From positions 374,001-438,000 of the forward strand of contig NZ_JACIJC010000001.1 in the NCBI RefSeq assembly GCF_014199215.1: a stretch of 64,000 bases of DNA. Direction: 5' to 3'. Position numbers and translations under genes: made by a program. Below the pieces are notes generated by a model. That model saw only the letters and a list, made by a program, of their open reading frames with translations. It was not told where the DNA came from and did not search any database. Shown here one piece after another: positions 43,428 to 52,592 of the stretch (position 1 is its first letter; each line of letters begins with the position of its first letter). This stretch comes from Sphingobium boeckii (GTDB lineage: Bacteria; Pseudomonadota; Alphaproteobacteria; Sphingomonadales; Sphingomonadaceae).

Positions 43428-44421
43428 ATGGCTGTATGAAGCGGGCATCGGGGAAGATCGCGCCGCGCTGATCGAGGATGACCGGATCGTCGAAGCCCTG
43501 ATCGCGCCGGAGGACGCAGGGCCGCGCGCCGGCGCCATCATCACCGCGCGTCTCGTTGAAATCCTCGTGCCGCGCCTTCAGGGCCGCGTCTCGCTCGAAG
43601 GCGGGGGAGAGGCGCTGCTGGACGGCATTCCGCCGGGCATGACACAGGGCGCGGCCTTGCCCGTGCGGATCGTGCGCGAAGCCATTCCCGAACGCGGCCG
43701 CGCCAAATTGCCCAAGGCGATCGCGGCGGTGGACGATGTCACGCCGCGGCCCGGACCCGATCTGCTGGCGCGGATCGAGGCCAGCGGCCATCCGGTCCGC
43801 CGGATCCAGCCGCATGAGCGCGATCTGCTCGAGCAGGCGGGCTGGAGCGAGACGCTCGAAGAGGCGCTGGATGGCGAAATCCCGTTTCCGGGCGGTGCGT
43901 TGCGCCTGTCGGTGACCCCCGCCATGACGGTGTTCGATGTGGATGGCAGCCTGCCGCTGGAGCCCCTCGCGGTCAACGCCGCGACCGCCGTGGGCGCGGC
44001 AATCCATCGCCTCGGCATCGCCGGCTCGATCGGCGTGGATTTTCCCACGCTCGCCGGCAAGGCGGCGCGCAAGGCGGTGGCGGATGCGCTCGACGCCGCA
44101 TTGCCACAGCCGTTCGAGCGCACCGCGATGAACGGCTTCGGCTTCATGCAGATCATCCGCCGGCGCATCCGGCCCTCGCTGCCCGATATCCTTCTCCACG
44201 ATCCCGCCGCCGCGCAGCTACGCGCGCACTTGCGCCGGATCGAACGCGATCCGCCGCCCCACGGGCAGCCGGTATTGCTCCGGCCCGCTGCACTTGCGCT
44301 GATTCGCGCCACGCCGCATTGGCAGGAAGAGATCAACCGCCGCACGGGCCGGACCATCCTGTTCGCGCGTCATGAAGCGGCGTCCCACCCACAGGAAGGC
44401 GATCATGGCCAGGAACGGTAA
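43420..44421 (+). CDS. Ribonuclease E/G family protein (short form)
   Basis: A 333-residue relative of the RNase E/G catalytic core. [26 protein letters not shown] replaces the usual N-terminal RNase-H-like/S1 opening. Two acidic metal motifs follow (MTVFDVDGS near residue 178 and [10 protein letters not shown] near 215), and [15 protein letters not shown] resembles the RNase E LGLVEMTRKR segment. The Zn-link and any scaffold tail are absent. It probably cuts or processes structured RNA, but activity of this short form is unproven. The start TTG 43420 is supported by CAGGAAC at 43407-43413 and by the LAEWLYEAG family start. It overlaps the maf 3' end by 8 bp. yacG overlaps its own end by 17 bp. 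Confidence 0.85.
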   Translation: MAEWLYEAGIGEDRAALIEDDRIVEALIAPEDAGPRAGAIITARLVEILVPRLQGRVSLEGGGEALLDGIPPGMTQGAALPVRIVREAIPERGRAKLPKAIAAVDDVTPRPGPDLLARIEASGHPVRRIQPHERDLLEQAGWSETLEEALDGEIPFPGGALRLSVTPAMTVFDVDGSLPLEPLAVNAATAVGAAIHRLGIAGSIGVDFPTLAGKAARKAVADALDAALPQPFERTAMNGFGFMQIIRRRIRPSLPDILLHDPAAAQLRAHLRRIERDPPPHGQPVLLRPAALALIRATPHWQEEINRRTGRTILFARHEAASHPQEGDHGQER

Positions 44422-44593
44422 ATGCCCCGTCTGCGGCAAGCCCGAAGCCCCGGATTTCAAACCCTTCTGCAGTCGCGGCTGCAAGGATCGCGATCTGCTG
44501 CAATGGCTGGGCGACGGCTATCGCATCCCCGGCCCGCCCGCGGACCCCGATCTGCTGCCCGAAGGCGGAAATGGGCTGGACAGCGATGCCTAG
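44405..44593 (+). CDS. yacG: DNA gyrase inhibitor YacG (DUF329 zinc protein)
   Basis: A 62-residue zinc-binding protein with the family pattern CPVCGKP (Cys pair near residues 8-11) and [15 protein letters not shown] (Cys pair 24-28). In E. coli YacG binds GyrB and blocks DNA binding. The start is ATG 44405, placing [11 protein letters not shown] at the N-terminus. It overlaps the RNase-like gene by 17 bp. It is the last gene of the infA-maf-RNase-yacG run. Confidence 0.93.
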   Translation: MARNGKCPVCGKPEAPDFKPFCSRGCKDRDLLQWLGDGYRIPGPPADPDLLPEGGNGLDSDA

Positions 44594-44633
44594 CCCCCTC
44601 TATAGGCGCTCATTCCCGCGGTAACGCTGGAAT

Positions 44634-44709
44634 GCCTAGGTAGCTCAGTTGGTAGAGCATGCGACTGAAAATCGCAGTGTCGGCGGTTCGAATCCGTCCC
44701 TGGGCACCA
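44634..44709 (+). tRNA. tRNA-Phe (GAA)
   Basis: A complete 76-nt cloverleaf: acceptor GCCTAGG/CCTGGGC (one G-U), D arm GCTC..GAGC, anticodon arm TGCGA-CTGAAAA-TCGCA with anticodon GAA, T arm GGCGG-TTCGAAT-CCGTC, and an encoded CCA at 44707-44709. Confidence 0.97.
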
Positions 44710-44894
44710 TCACCTCATCCACCAATGTCCAAAAAGCGCGATTTCTGGCGTTTTGAAGGTATCGGGTCAGATCGGGAGAGCGGAGAAGATCCCGTTATTC
44801 TCACAAATGCTGCAAGACCGCCGCTCAGACTCGATCCAAGCTGTGCCGCATTGGCGCGTCGAGCTATGGCTCAGCGTTTCTCTGCTCAAAGTAA
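44710..44894. other. Gene-free spacer between convergent tRNA genes
   Basis: 185 bp with no supported gene. A short frame crosses tRNA-Phe and is dismissed. No integrase, attachment-site duplication or palindromic repeat was seen. Confidence 0.6.
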
Positions 44895-44970
44895 TGGTGC
44901 CGCTTAGGTGACTCGAACACCTGACCCCCGCATTACGAATGCGATGCTCTACCAACTGAGCTAAAGCGGC
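44895..44970 (-). tRNA. tRNA-Thr (CGT)
   Basis: On the complement: acceptor GCCGCTT/AAGCGGC, D arm GCTC..GAGC, anticodon arm TCGCA-TTCGTAA-TGCGG with anticodon CGT, T arm AGGTG-TTCGAGT-CACCT, and an encoded CCA. It faces tRNA-Phe across the 185-bp spacer. Confidence 0.97.
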
Positions 44971-45131
44971 GCATGGCCGGGTTTCCGGCGCATGAGCGGT
45001 TCGCGCTTAACAGCGGTCGCGGGATTGCACAAGCGTCCTTCGCGCGTGCCGGGTTTGATGGCATGTTTAAGCGTTCGTCAACCATATGTGTGCACAGTTG
45101 CCCTGACAGGATGTGCCTGTGGGGGCTTTCG

Positions 45132-46496
45132 ATGGATACGATGCGTGGTTTCGGGGATCAGGATGCAGGCGGGCTGGGTGACGCACCCGGGCAGGCCGAT
45201 GGCGTCGAATCCCCCGTTTCCATCGGCACGGACGAGCGCCGTATGCACGTGCGCGCCTATAATCACTGGGCGTCCCTGCTGAACGGCGGCGCTTATCCCT
45301 CGATCGAGGATCTCGAACCCGAATCGCTCGATGATTTCGGGCCGCACAGCGTCCTGCTGGATTTCACCGGCGGGCAGGACAATCCGTCCATCGCCTGGCT
45401 TGGCGCGGATCTGCGCGCGGAATGCGGGCTCGAAGCCGGCATCGAGGCCATTTCACAAGTGCCCAGCCGTTCTCTTCTGTCGCGGCTGACCGATCATTAT
45501 CTGCAGATCATCGCCAATCGCGCACCGATCGGATTCGAGGCCGAATTCGTCAGCCAGCGCGGGCTCAACACGCTGTATCGCGGCATATTGATGCCCTTCT
45601 CGTCGGACGGGGACACCATCGATTTCATCTATGGCGTGATCAACTGGAAAGAGCTTGCCGATGTGGATCTGGCGGCCGAACTGATCCTGGAAATCGATCA
45701 GGCGATCCGCGATGCCCCTGAAAAGGCGCTCACCACCCCGATCTGGGCGGATGGCCCGAATGGTGCCCTCATCGCGGCGCGGCCTGTCGTCGCCGAAGCG
45801 CCGGCGGAGGCACCGATGCCGGGTTTCAGTCTGATCGACGACGATGACTATGAGGATGATGGCGAGGCGCTGGTCGATGCGTCAGCGCTGCCCGATGCGC
45901 CCGAACTGGGCGACTGGCTCCATGCCGCGCGGCAGGGGGCCGAAATCGTCAAATCCGCCGATGGCCGCACGCGCGTGGCGCTCTATCGCGCGCTCGGCCT
46001 GGCCTATGGCTTCTCCCGCGTGGCCGAGATCCGGCCAGCGGAATATGCCGAGTTGCTGGAGGATTCGGGGATCAGGGCGCAGGACCGCGCACCGATGACC
46101 GCTATCGTGAAACTGGTATTCGGCACGGATTATGAAAAGGCTCGGCTGACCGAATTCGCCGCGGCACTTAGCCATGGCGCGCGGCTGGGGCTGGGCGCGA
46201 CCGAGCTTGAGAATTTTCTCGTCGCTTATCCCGGCGGACTGAAGGGCGTGGTGAAGGCCGAACGCGGCGAGCGCGCCCCCGCGCCGCGCTCCAATCTGAC
46301 CGACGCCGCGATGGCGAAATTGCGTCGGATGCAGCCGCAGGCGATCATCGAAATGCCATCGGGCGAAGACGAGTTCGTGCTGCTCGTGGCGCGTCGGGTG
46401 AGCACCAATGGGCTGGCAGTGCTGACACCGGTGACAGACCGTGGGCTGATCGAACGGGCGCTGCGTCAGGCCGCAAAGGCTGCACCCACCGGCTAA
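45132..46496 (+). CDS. PAS-type sensory/hypothetical protein upstream of glutamate dehydrogenase
   Basis: A 454-residue soluble protein. The first part (about residues 40-215) has a PAS-like layout (AYNHWASLLNGGAYPSIEDLEP, SVLLDFTGG, SIAWLGADLRAECG, LYRGILMPFSSDGDTIDFIYGVINWKE). This resembles the PAS_5-type proteins of alphaproteobacteria. The second part is helical and unrecognised, and no kinase, GGDEF or DNA-binding domain is visible. The start is ATG 45132 behind GGGGG. The longer frame back to 44973 overlaps the tRNA-Thr region and is rejected. It lies 107 bp before the glutamate dehydrogenase gene in the same direction, but a functional tie is only suggested by position. Confidence 0.8.
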   Translation: MDTMRGFGDQDAGGLGDAPGQADGVESPVSIGTDERRMHVRAYNHWASLLNGGAYPSIEDLEPESLDDFGPHSVLLDFTGGQDNPSIAWLGADLRAECGLEAGIEAISQVPSRSLLSRLTDHYLQIIANRAPIGFEAEFVSQRGLNTLYRGILMPFSSDGDTIDFIYGVINWKELADVDLAAELILEIDQAIRDAPEKALTTPIWADGPNGALIAARPVVAEAPAEAPMPGFSLIDDDDYEDDGEALVDASALPDAPELGDWLHAARQGAEIVKSADGRTRVALYRALGLAYGFSRVAEIRPAEYAELLEDSGIRAQDRAPMTAIVKLVFGTDYEKARLTEFAAALSHGARLGLGATELENFLVAYPGGLKGVVKAERGERAPAPRSNLTDAAMAKLRRMQPQAIIEMPSGEDEFVLLVARRVSTNGLAVLTPVTDRGLIERALRQAAKAAPTG

Positions 46497-46603
46497 GAAT
46501 TTGCCGTTCACGCCTTGAGATCGTCACGCCACGGGCGCATAGCGTTCAGCAATAATATTACGCGGACCGAACAAGGCCCGCGGTGACATGCAGGCGGAGA
46601 TAT

Positions 46604-49600
46604 ATGGCGGCAGCGACCGACACGCGATCGGATGAGCGCGCAAAACCTTTCCAGGCGACCGTAGCGGTGGCGCTGGTCCAGGGTGCGCTTCCGGGAGAAA
46701 TCCAGAATTTCGACAAGAAGGCGTGCGAGGACGCGGCGGCCTTCGTCACGCGCACCGCGCTGGCGCGGCGGCCCGAAGTGCCCGCGATCAGCCTTGAATC
46801 GATCGGGGCGGAAGAAGAAGGCGGTCTGCGCCGGATGCGGCTGGCTGTGATCAACCGCGACAAGCCGTTTCTGGTCGATTCCATCGCGGGCACCATCGCA
46901 TCCTATGGGCTGGCGATCGGCCGGCTGCTGCATCCGGTGATCCCCGTCTTGCGGGACAAGGATGGCGTGATCACCGCGATCGGCAAGAAGGCGGGGGCGG
47001 ACGCCGTTGCGGAATCGATGATCTATGTCGAGATCGAACGGGCCGACGCCAAAGACCGCCGTGCGCTGGTGTCCGATCTGCGCGGAACGCTCGCCGATGT
47101 GCGGGTTGCGGTGCGCGATTGGCCCAAGATGCAGGCAGCGCTGCGCGCGGACGCCGATGCGTTGGGCGATACCGAGGGTGCCACGCTGTTGCGCTGGTTT
47201 CTCGATCGCAATTTCACGCAGCTTGGCCATGAAATCCGCGGGCGAGATGGCGCGCTCGAATCCGGGCTTGGAATCTCGTCCATCGAAGGACCGCCACTGC
47301 TGGGCGATACCTCGCGCGTCTGGGCGTTCGAATGGTTTGATGCCAAGGGCAATGAAGCGCCGCTGGTGCTGAAATCCAATCGCATCGCGAGCGTCCATCG
47401 CCGCGTGCCGCTGGATCTGCTGGTGACGCCCGTGCTGCGGAACGGCAAGGTCGCTGCGCTCTCCATTCATAGCGGCCTCTGGACCAGCGCCGCGCTGGCG
47501 GCAGCGCCGGGCAAGGTGCCCGTATTGCGCGCGGGCCTGGCGCATGTGCAGGAGAAATACGGCTTTGCGCCCGGCGGCCATGCCGGCAAGGCGCTGGCGC
47601 ACGCGCTGTCCGAATTGCCGCACGATCTGTTGATCGGGCTGACGGCGCAGCAGCTTGAAGAGACCGCGCTGACCGCCATGTCTCTGGCGGACCGGCCGCG
47701 CCCCGCGCTGCTGTTGCACGAAAGCCCGCTGGGGCGGCATTTGTTCGCCTTCGTCTGGTTGCCACGCGATGATGTGTCGACGGGCAGCCGCAGCGCGATC
47801 GGCGCGATGCTGGAACAGGCGTCGGACGCGACCATCCTCAATTGGTCGCTTGAGATGGAAGATGGCGCGGTGGCCTTGCTGCGCTTCACGCTGGATTTGC
47901 GCGAACGATCCCGTATGCCCGATGTGGCCGCGCTCAATCGCCAGTTCGTCCGCATGGTGCGGGGCTGGACGCCGGCCGTTGAAACGGCCTTGAGCGAAAT
48001 GGGGGAAGGCCAGCGCGCCGCGCGCCTCGCCATTCGCTATGCCAACGGATTTCCGCAGGACTATCGCACCGCCCATGGCCCGGAAGAGGCTGCGCGCGAT
48101 ATTGTGAGGCTGCGCGATCTGGCGGGCGAAAGCGCCCGTGGCACGCGCCTGTTCGTGCGCGAATCCGATGGCCCAGGCCGTCTGCGCCTGAAAATCTATC
48201 ATAGCGGCGGATCGATCCCGCTGTCCGATGCGGTGCCCGCACTGGAGCATTTCGGCTTCCGTGTGATGGAGGAATTGCCGATCCCGCTCGACAAGGGCGC
48301 GCTGGGCCATATCCATGATTTTCTGCTCGAATGTTCCGAAGGCGTATCGCCCGATGCGATCATCGCGCGCGCGTCCACGATCGAGGGGGCCATTGGCGCG
48401 GTGCTCGAAAGCCGGGCGGAAAATGATGCGTTCAATCAGTTGATCGTGGCGGCGGGGCTGGAGCCGTCGTCCGTGGTCCTTCTTCGAGCCTGGTTCCGCT
48501 ATCTGCGTCAGACGGGCCTGTCTTACGGTCTGGATACGGTGGCGGCGGCGCTGCGCAAGGCACCCGTGGTGGCGCAGAAGATCATCGACCTGTTTCGCGC
48601 GCGGCATCATCCGTCGGAAGCGAGCGACAAGGCATCCGATGCGGCCGATGCCGCGATCGATGCCGCGCTCGCCAAGGTGGCGGCGATCGATGATGACCGC
48701 ATTTTGCGCCGCATCCGCGCCGTGGTGCAGGCCACGCTGCGCACCAATGCGTTCGCGCCCGCGGGGCAGGAGGCGCTGGCGTTCAAGCTGGAAAGCAAGC
48801 TGGTCCCCGGTTTACCGCTGCCGCTGCCGTGGCGCGAAATCTGGGTCTATAGTCCCCGCGTGGAGGGCATCCATCTGCGCGGTGGGCCGATCGCCCGCGG
48901 CGGTCTGCGTTGGTCCGATCGGCGCGATGATTTCCGCACCGAAATTCTCGGGTTGATGAAGGCGCAGGTGGTGAAGAACGCCGTGATCGTGCCAACCGGC
49001 GCCAAGGGCGGTTTCTATCCCAAGCAGCTTCCCTCGGCCGCGGTCAATCGCGATGCCTGGTTGGCGGAGGGCACTGAAAGCTATCGCATCTTCATCCGCA
49101 GCCTATTGTCCGTCACGGACAATATCATCGAGGATAAGGTGGTCCATCCGCAGGGTGTGGCCATCCGCGACGGGGATGATCCCTATTTCGTGGTCGCCGC
49201 GGACAAGGGCACGGCGACCTTTTCCGATGTGGCCAATGCGATCGCGCTGGAGCGCAATTTCTGGCTGGGCGATGCCTTCGCCTCGGGCGGATCGGTCGGC
49301 TATGATCACAAGGCGATGGGCATTACGGCGAAGGGTGCCTGGGTCTCGGTCCAGCGGCATTTCCGCGAGCTTGGCGTCGATGTGCAAAAGGATGTGATCC
49401 GCGTCGCGGGTTGCGGCGACATGTCGGGCGATGTGTTCGGCAATGGCATGTTGCTGTCGAAGACATTGAAGCTCGTCGCCGCCTTCGATCACCGGCATAT
49501 CTTCTTCGATCCCGATCCCGATCCGGCGAAAAGCTGGAAGGAACGCGCGCGCATGTTCAAACTGCCGCGATCCTCCTGGGCGGATTATGACGAGAAGCTG

Positions 49601-51274
49601 ATATCCAAGGGCGGCGGCGTTTTCCCGCGCAGCCTGAAGGAAATTTCGCTGTCGAAGGAAGTGCAGACGATCCTGGGCGTGAGCGCGAAGAAGCTCGACC
49701 CTTCCGCGATCATCGCCGCCATCCTGACCGCGCAGGTCGATCTGATGTGGTTCGGCGGCATCGGCACTTATATCAAGGGCGCTGAGGAGAATAATGCCGA
49801 AGTGGGCGATCCCGCCAATGATGCGCACCGCGTGAATGGCGAAGACGTGCGCGCGCGCGCCATCGGCGAGGGGGCCAATCTGGGCGTTACCCAGGCGGGC
49901 CGCATCGCCTTTGCCGAACGCGGCGGACGGATCAATACCGACTTCATCGACAATTCGGCGGGCGTCGATTGTTCGGACAATGAAGTGAACATCAAGATTC
50001 CGCTCAACCGCGAAATGCGGGAGGGGCGTCTGAAGTTTGAGGGTCGCAATGCCTTCCTCGCCAGCATGACCGATGATGTCGCCGCGCTCGTGCTGGAGGA
50101 TAACCGCTTCCAGACGTTGGCGCTGTCGCTCGCCGAACGCGGCGGCGCGGGCGCGTTGCCGGCGCAGGTGCGGGTAATCGAAATCCTCGAAGCCACCGGG
50201 CGGATCGATCGCACGGTGGAAGGCCTGGAAAGTTCGGATGATCTGTTGCGCCGCGCGCAGGATGATCGCGGGCTGACCCGGCCGGAGCTGGCCGGCATTC
50301 TCTCCCATGGCAAGCTGGCGCTGCAGGAGGCGATCGAGGGCACCGATCTCGCCGCTGACCCGGCACTCGCCCCGCTGCTGCGGCATTCTTTTCCCCAGGC
50401 GATGCAGAAGCGCTTTGGGGCAGCGATCGACGCGCATCGTCTGCGCCCGCAGATCATTGCGACGCGCATGGCCAACCGGGTGGTGAACCGCATGGGCGTG
50501 GTGGCACCGTTCGAGCTGGCGGAGGAGGAAGGCGCATCGATCGCCCAGGTCGCCGCCGCCTATTTCGCGGCCGACGCCATCTTCGATCTGGAGGATATGT
50601 GGGATCGCATCGAAGCGCAGACCGTGAGCGAGGATGCGCGGCTGGCGCTGTTCGATCTCGGCGCGGCGACGGCGCGGCTCCATCTGGCCGATCTGTTGCG
50701 CGCGATGCGCGCGGATGAAAAGCCGGGCGAGGCCGCGGCGCGGCTGAAGCCGGGTGTCACGCGGCTCGAAAAGGCGGCGAAGAAGCTGTTGCGCGAAGAG
50801 GCCCGCAGCCAGGCGGTCCGCTTGCGCGCTCATCTGGAGACTCTGGGAGCCGATACCGCGCTGGCGGACCGGATCGTGCGGCTGGACGAGATGGATGGCG
50901 CGATCGGCATTGCGGATCTGAGCAAGGCGCACGGGCTGGACGAGATCGACGCGACCGCGGCCTATGTCAGGCTGGGCGAAGTGCTCGGGCTGGATTGGGC
51001 CAAGGCGGCTGCGCTGCGCTGCACGGCCGCGGACCAGTGGGAACGGCTGCTGATTGCCGGGCTCAGTCGCGATTTCGAGCAGCTCCGCATGGATTTCCTC
51101 GGTCGTCTCGATGGGGAGAAGCCCGATGCTGCGGTGGAACAATGGCTGGAGGCGCAGCGACCACGGGTCACGCAATTCCGTGCCATGATCGATCGCGCAC
51201 GGACTGCGCCACTGCCTACGGCGGCGATGCTGGCGCAGCTTTCAAGCCAGGCGCGGGTGCTGCTGGTGCGTTGA
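46604..51274 (+). CDS. gdhB: NAD-specific glutamate dehydrogenase, large (about 180 kDa) class
   Basis: It oxidatively deaminates glutamate to 2-oxoglutarate with NAD, feeding amino-acid carbon to the TCA cycle. The 1,556 residues agree with the L-GDH180 class (about 1,550-1,650). A long N-terminal regulatory region with ACT-like segments precedes the catalytic part: GGPIARGGLRWSDRRDDFRTEILGLMKAQVVKNAVIVPTGAKGGF lies near 760-805. Further conserved segments are MSGDVFGNGML, WFGGIGTYIKG, and AIGEGANLGVTQAGRIAFAERGGRINTDFIDNSAGVDCSDNEVN. The start is ATG 46604 with GGAGA six bases before it. GTG 46583 is less likely. Long open frames on the opposite strand are codon-bias shadows. The symbol is used in the broad sense of the GdhB class. 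Confidence 0.96.
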   Translation: MAAATDTRSDERAKPFQATVAVALVQGALPGEIQNFDKKACEDAAAFVTRTALARRPEVPAISLESIGAEEEGGLRRMRLAVINRDKPFLVDSIAGTIASYGLAIGRLLHPVIPVLRDKDGVITAIGKKAGADAVAESMIYVEIERADAKDRRALVSDLRGTLADVRVAVRDWPKMQAALRADADALGDTEGATLLRWFLDRNFTQLGHEIRGRDGALESGLGISSIEGPPLLGDTSRVWAFEWFDAKGNEAPLVLKSNRIASVHRRVPLDLLVTPVLRNGKVAALSIHSGLWTSAALAAAPGKVPVLRAGLAHVQEKYGFAPGGHAGKALAHALSELPHDLLIGLTAQQLEETALTAMSLADRPRPALLLHESPLGRHLFAFVWLPRDDVSTGSRSAIGAMLEQASDATILNWSLEMEDGAVALLRFTLDLRERSRMPDVAALNRQFVRMVRGWTPAVETALSEMGEGQRAARLAIRYANGFPQDYRTAHGPEEAARDIVRLRDLAGESARGTRLFVRESDGPGRLRLKIYHSGGSIPLSDAVPALEHFGFRVMEELPIPLDKGALGHIHDFLLECSEGVSPDAIIARASTIEGAIGAVLESRAENDAFNQLIVAAGLEPSSVVLLRAWFRYLRQTGLSYGLDTVAAALRKAPVVAQKIIDLFRARHHPSEASDKASDAADAAIDAALAKVAAIDDDRILRRIRAVVQATLRTNAFAPAGQEALAFKLESKLVPGLPLPLPWREIWVYSPRVEGIHLRGGPIARGGLRWSDRRDDFRTEILGLMKAQVVKNAVIVPTGAKGGFYPKQLPSAAVNRDAWLAEGTESYRIFIRSLLSVTDNIIEDKVVHPQGVAIRDGDDPYFVVAADKGTATFSDVANAIALERNFWLGDAFASGGSVGYDHKAMGITAKGAWVSVQRHFRELGVDVQKDVIRVAGCGDMSGDVFGNGMLLSKTLKLVAAFDHRHIFFDPDPDPAKSWKERARMFKLPRSSWADYDEKLISKGGGVFPRSLKEISLSKEVQTILGVSAKKLDPSAIIAAILTAQVDLMWFGGIGTYIKGAEENNAEVGDPANDAHRVNGEDVRARAIGEGANLGVTQAGRIAFAERGGRINTDFIDNSAGVDCSDNEVNIKIPLNREMREGRLKFEGRNAFLASMTDDVAALVLEDNRFQTLALSLAERGGAGALPAQVRVIEILEATGRIDRTVEGLESSDDLLRRAQDDRGLTRPELAGILSHGKLALQEAIEGTDLAADPALAPLLRHSFPQAMQKRFGAAIDAHRLRPQIIATRMANRVVNRMGVVAPFELAEEEGASIAQVAAAYFAADAIFDLEDMWDRIEAQTVSEDARLALFDLGAATARLHLADLLRAMRADEKPGEAAARLKPGVTRLEKAAKKLLREEARSQAVRLRAHLETLGADTALADRIVRLDEMDGAIGIADLSKAHGLDEIDATAAYVRLGEVLGLDWAKAAALRCTAADQWERLLIAGLSRDFEQLRMDFLGRLDGEKPDAAVEQWLEAQRPRVTQFRAMIDRARTAPLPTAAMLAQLSSQARVLLVR

Positions 51275-51303
51275 TACATTTTGCGACGATTCATTTGTTG
51301 TAA

Positions 51304-51319
51304 TTGCGAATCGTTCGCG
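51304..51319. promoter_or_regulatory. Fur-like box before the PepSY/DUF2271/DUF4198/ApbE operon
   Basis: TTGCGAATCGTTCGCG contains GCGAA-TCG-TTCGC, an inverted repeat with 5-bp arms, 45-60 bp before the first gene. It shares TTGCGAATC with the site at 56124 in front of tonB. Alphaproteobacterial Fur sites have this kind of TGC(G/A)AAT-x-ATT(C/T)GCA symmetry. Confidence 0.55.
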
Positions 51320-51363
51320 TTATTGGCGGCGCTTAACGTGATCTCGAAGGATTCTGCGCGCCC

Positions 51364-52008
51364 GTGCCCAGTTCGACACCCCCACTGGGCCGGCGCAAGT
51401 CTGGCAAGAAAGCCTTTTGGCTAAAGCAATTCCACACCTGGCATTGGGTGAGTTCGGCGATCAGCCTGATCGGGATGGTGTTGTTCACCGTCACCGGGAT
51501 CACGCTCAATCATGCCGCCGAAATCGAAGGCGCGCCGGTGATTGCCGAGCGCAGCGCCGCTTTGCCCGCCAATCTGCGCGCGCAGGTCGCGCCGGATGAT
51601 AAGCCTGATGCCAAAAAGCCGCTGCCGCCCGCGATTGCTCAATGGGCGGAGGAAACGCTGGCGCTCAAGGCCGGCGGTGATGCGGATTGGTCCGCCGATG
51701 AGGTGTATCTCGCATTGCCGCGTCCCGGCGGCGATGGCTGGATGGCGATCGACCGCATCTCGGGGGCCGTGACGACGGAATCCACCGATCGCGGCTGGAT
51801 CTCCTATCTCAATGATCTCCACAAGGGGCGCAATGCCGGCACGGCGTGGAAATGGTTCATCGATATCTTCGCCGTCGCCTGCCTCATCTTCGCGCTGACC
51901 GGCCTGCTGCTGCTGCAGCTTCATTCCAAGAAGCGGCCCAGCACCTGGCCGATCGTGGGCTTCGGCCTCGTCATTCCGGCGGCCATCGCCATTTTCTTCA
52001 TTCATTAA
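51364..52008 (+). CDS. PepSY-associated transmembrane protein
   Basis: A 214-residue inner-membrane protein. WLKQFHTWHWVSSAISLIGMVLFTVTGITLNH (about residues 19-50) is the first helix with its conserved histidines. A periplasmic PepSY-like stretch carries YLALPRPGGDGWMAID, and WISYLNDLHKGRNAGTAWKWFIDIFAVACLIFALTGL gives the second His-bearing helix. Short versions of this family resemble the ferric-reductase-like PepSY_TM proteins and could carry heme between paired His residues. That is inference. GTG 51364 is the start. It heads a four-gene run with DUF2271, DUF4198 and ApbE proteins behind a Fur-like box, so a role in iron reduction or uptake is likely. Confidence 0.88.
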   Translation: MPSSTPPLGRRKSGKKAFWLKQFHTWHWVSSAISLIGMVLFTVTGITLNHAAEIEGAPVIAERSAALPANLRAQVAPDDKPDAKKPLPPAIAQWAEETLALKAGGDADWSADEVYLALPRPGGDGWMAIDRISGAVTTESTDRGWISYLNDLHKGRNAGTAWKWFIDIFAVACLIFALTGLLLLQLHSKKRPSTWPIVGFGLVIPAAIAIFFIH

Positions 52009-52023
52009 GGGGGTCCATATTCA

Positions 52024-52560
52024 ATGCAGCTTTCCCATCGCATGATCCTGACCGGCGCTCCCGCCGTGGCGCTGGCGGCGGGCCTGGCCGGCCCGGCCGC
52101 CGCGCAGACCATGGACGTCACGGTTGAAATCCCGCGTCTCGGCGTGGCCGAATATCATCGCCCCTATGTAGCGATCTGGCTTGAAAAGCCGGGCACGCCT
52201 GCGGTGCGCAGCCTCTCCGTCTGGTATGATTTCGACAAGAAGAACAATGAAGGCACAAAATGGCTGCGCGATGTGCGTCAATGGTGGCGTGTGTCGGGGC
52301 GCACCCTGCAATTCCCGGTGGACGGGGTGACCGGTGCCACCCGCGCGCCTGGTGCCAATAAGGTGAGTTACACCGCCGGCAAGGGCGTGCTCGGTAATCT
52401 TTCGGGCGGCGATTACGTGCTCGTGGTTGAAGCCGCGCGCGAAGTGGGTGGCCGCGAACTGGTCCGCCTGCCGTTCTCATGGCCGCCGAAACCGGGCCAG
52501 ATCGTCCGCGCGGCGGGCAAATCCGAGCTTGGTGCGATCAGCATCGCCTTCCGGAAATAA
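52024..52560 (+). CDS. DUF2271 domain exported protein
   Basis: A 178-residue protein with a signal peptide (MILTGAPAVALAAGLAGPAAAQ) and the DUF2271 pattern: VTVEIPRLGVAEYHRPYVAIWLEKPGTPAVRSLSVWYD, KWLRDVRQWWR, and YVLVVEAAREVGGRELVRLPF. It has no known enzymatic activity and probably forms a periplasmic beta-sandwich. It starts 16 bp after the PepSY gene, behind AAGGGGG. I recall DUF2271, PepSY-type and FMN-transferase genes occurring together in bacterial iron- or redox-related operons, which agrees with the Fur-like site upstream. Confidence 0.9.
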   Translation: MQLSHRMILTGAPAVALAAGLAGPAAAQTMDVTVEIPRLGVAEYHRPYVAIWLEKPGTPAVRSLSVWYDFDKKNNEGTKWLRDVRQWWRVSGRTLQFPVDGVTGATRAPGANKVSYTAGKGVLGNLSGGDYVLVVEAAREVGGRELVRLPFSWPPKPGQIVRAAGKSELGAISIAFRK

Positions 52561-52592
52561 ACCTTAGAAACATGAAGAGGGAGCCTATCACC

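Noticed and set aside
44659-44907. Small plus-strand frame crossing tRNA-Phe
   Set aside because: It starts inside the tRNA, has no ribosome site and encodes nothing recognisable.
44634-44970. tRNA-linked integration site
   Set aside because: Two tRNA genes are present, but there is no integrase, no duplicated tRNA 3' end and no change in gene content around them.
46508-51175. Very long open frames on the minus strand opposite glutamate dehydrogenase (about 700 and 690 codons)
   Set aside because: They mirror the high-G+C third-position bias of gdhB. Their translations are Arg/His/Gln-rich with no family motifs, and the plus-strand enzyme is complete.
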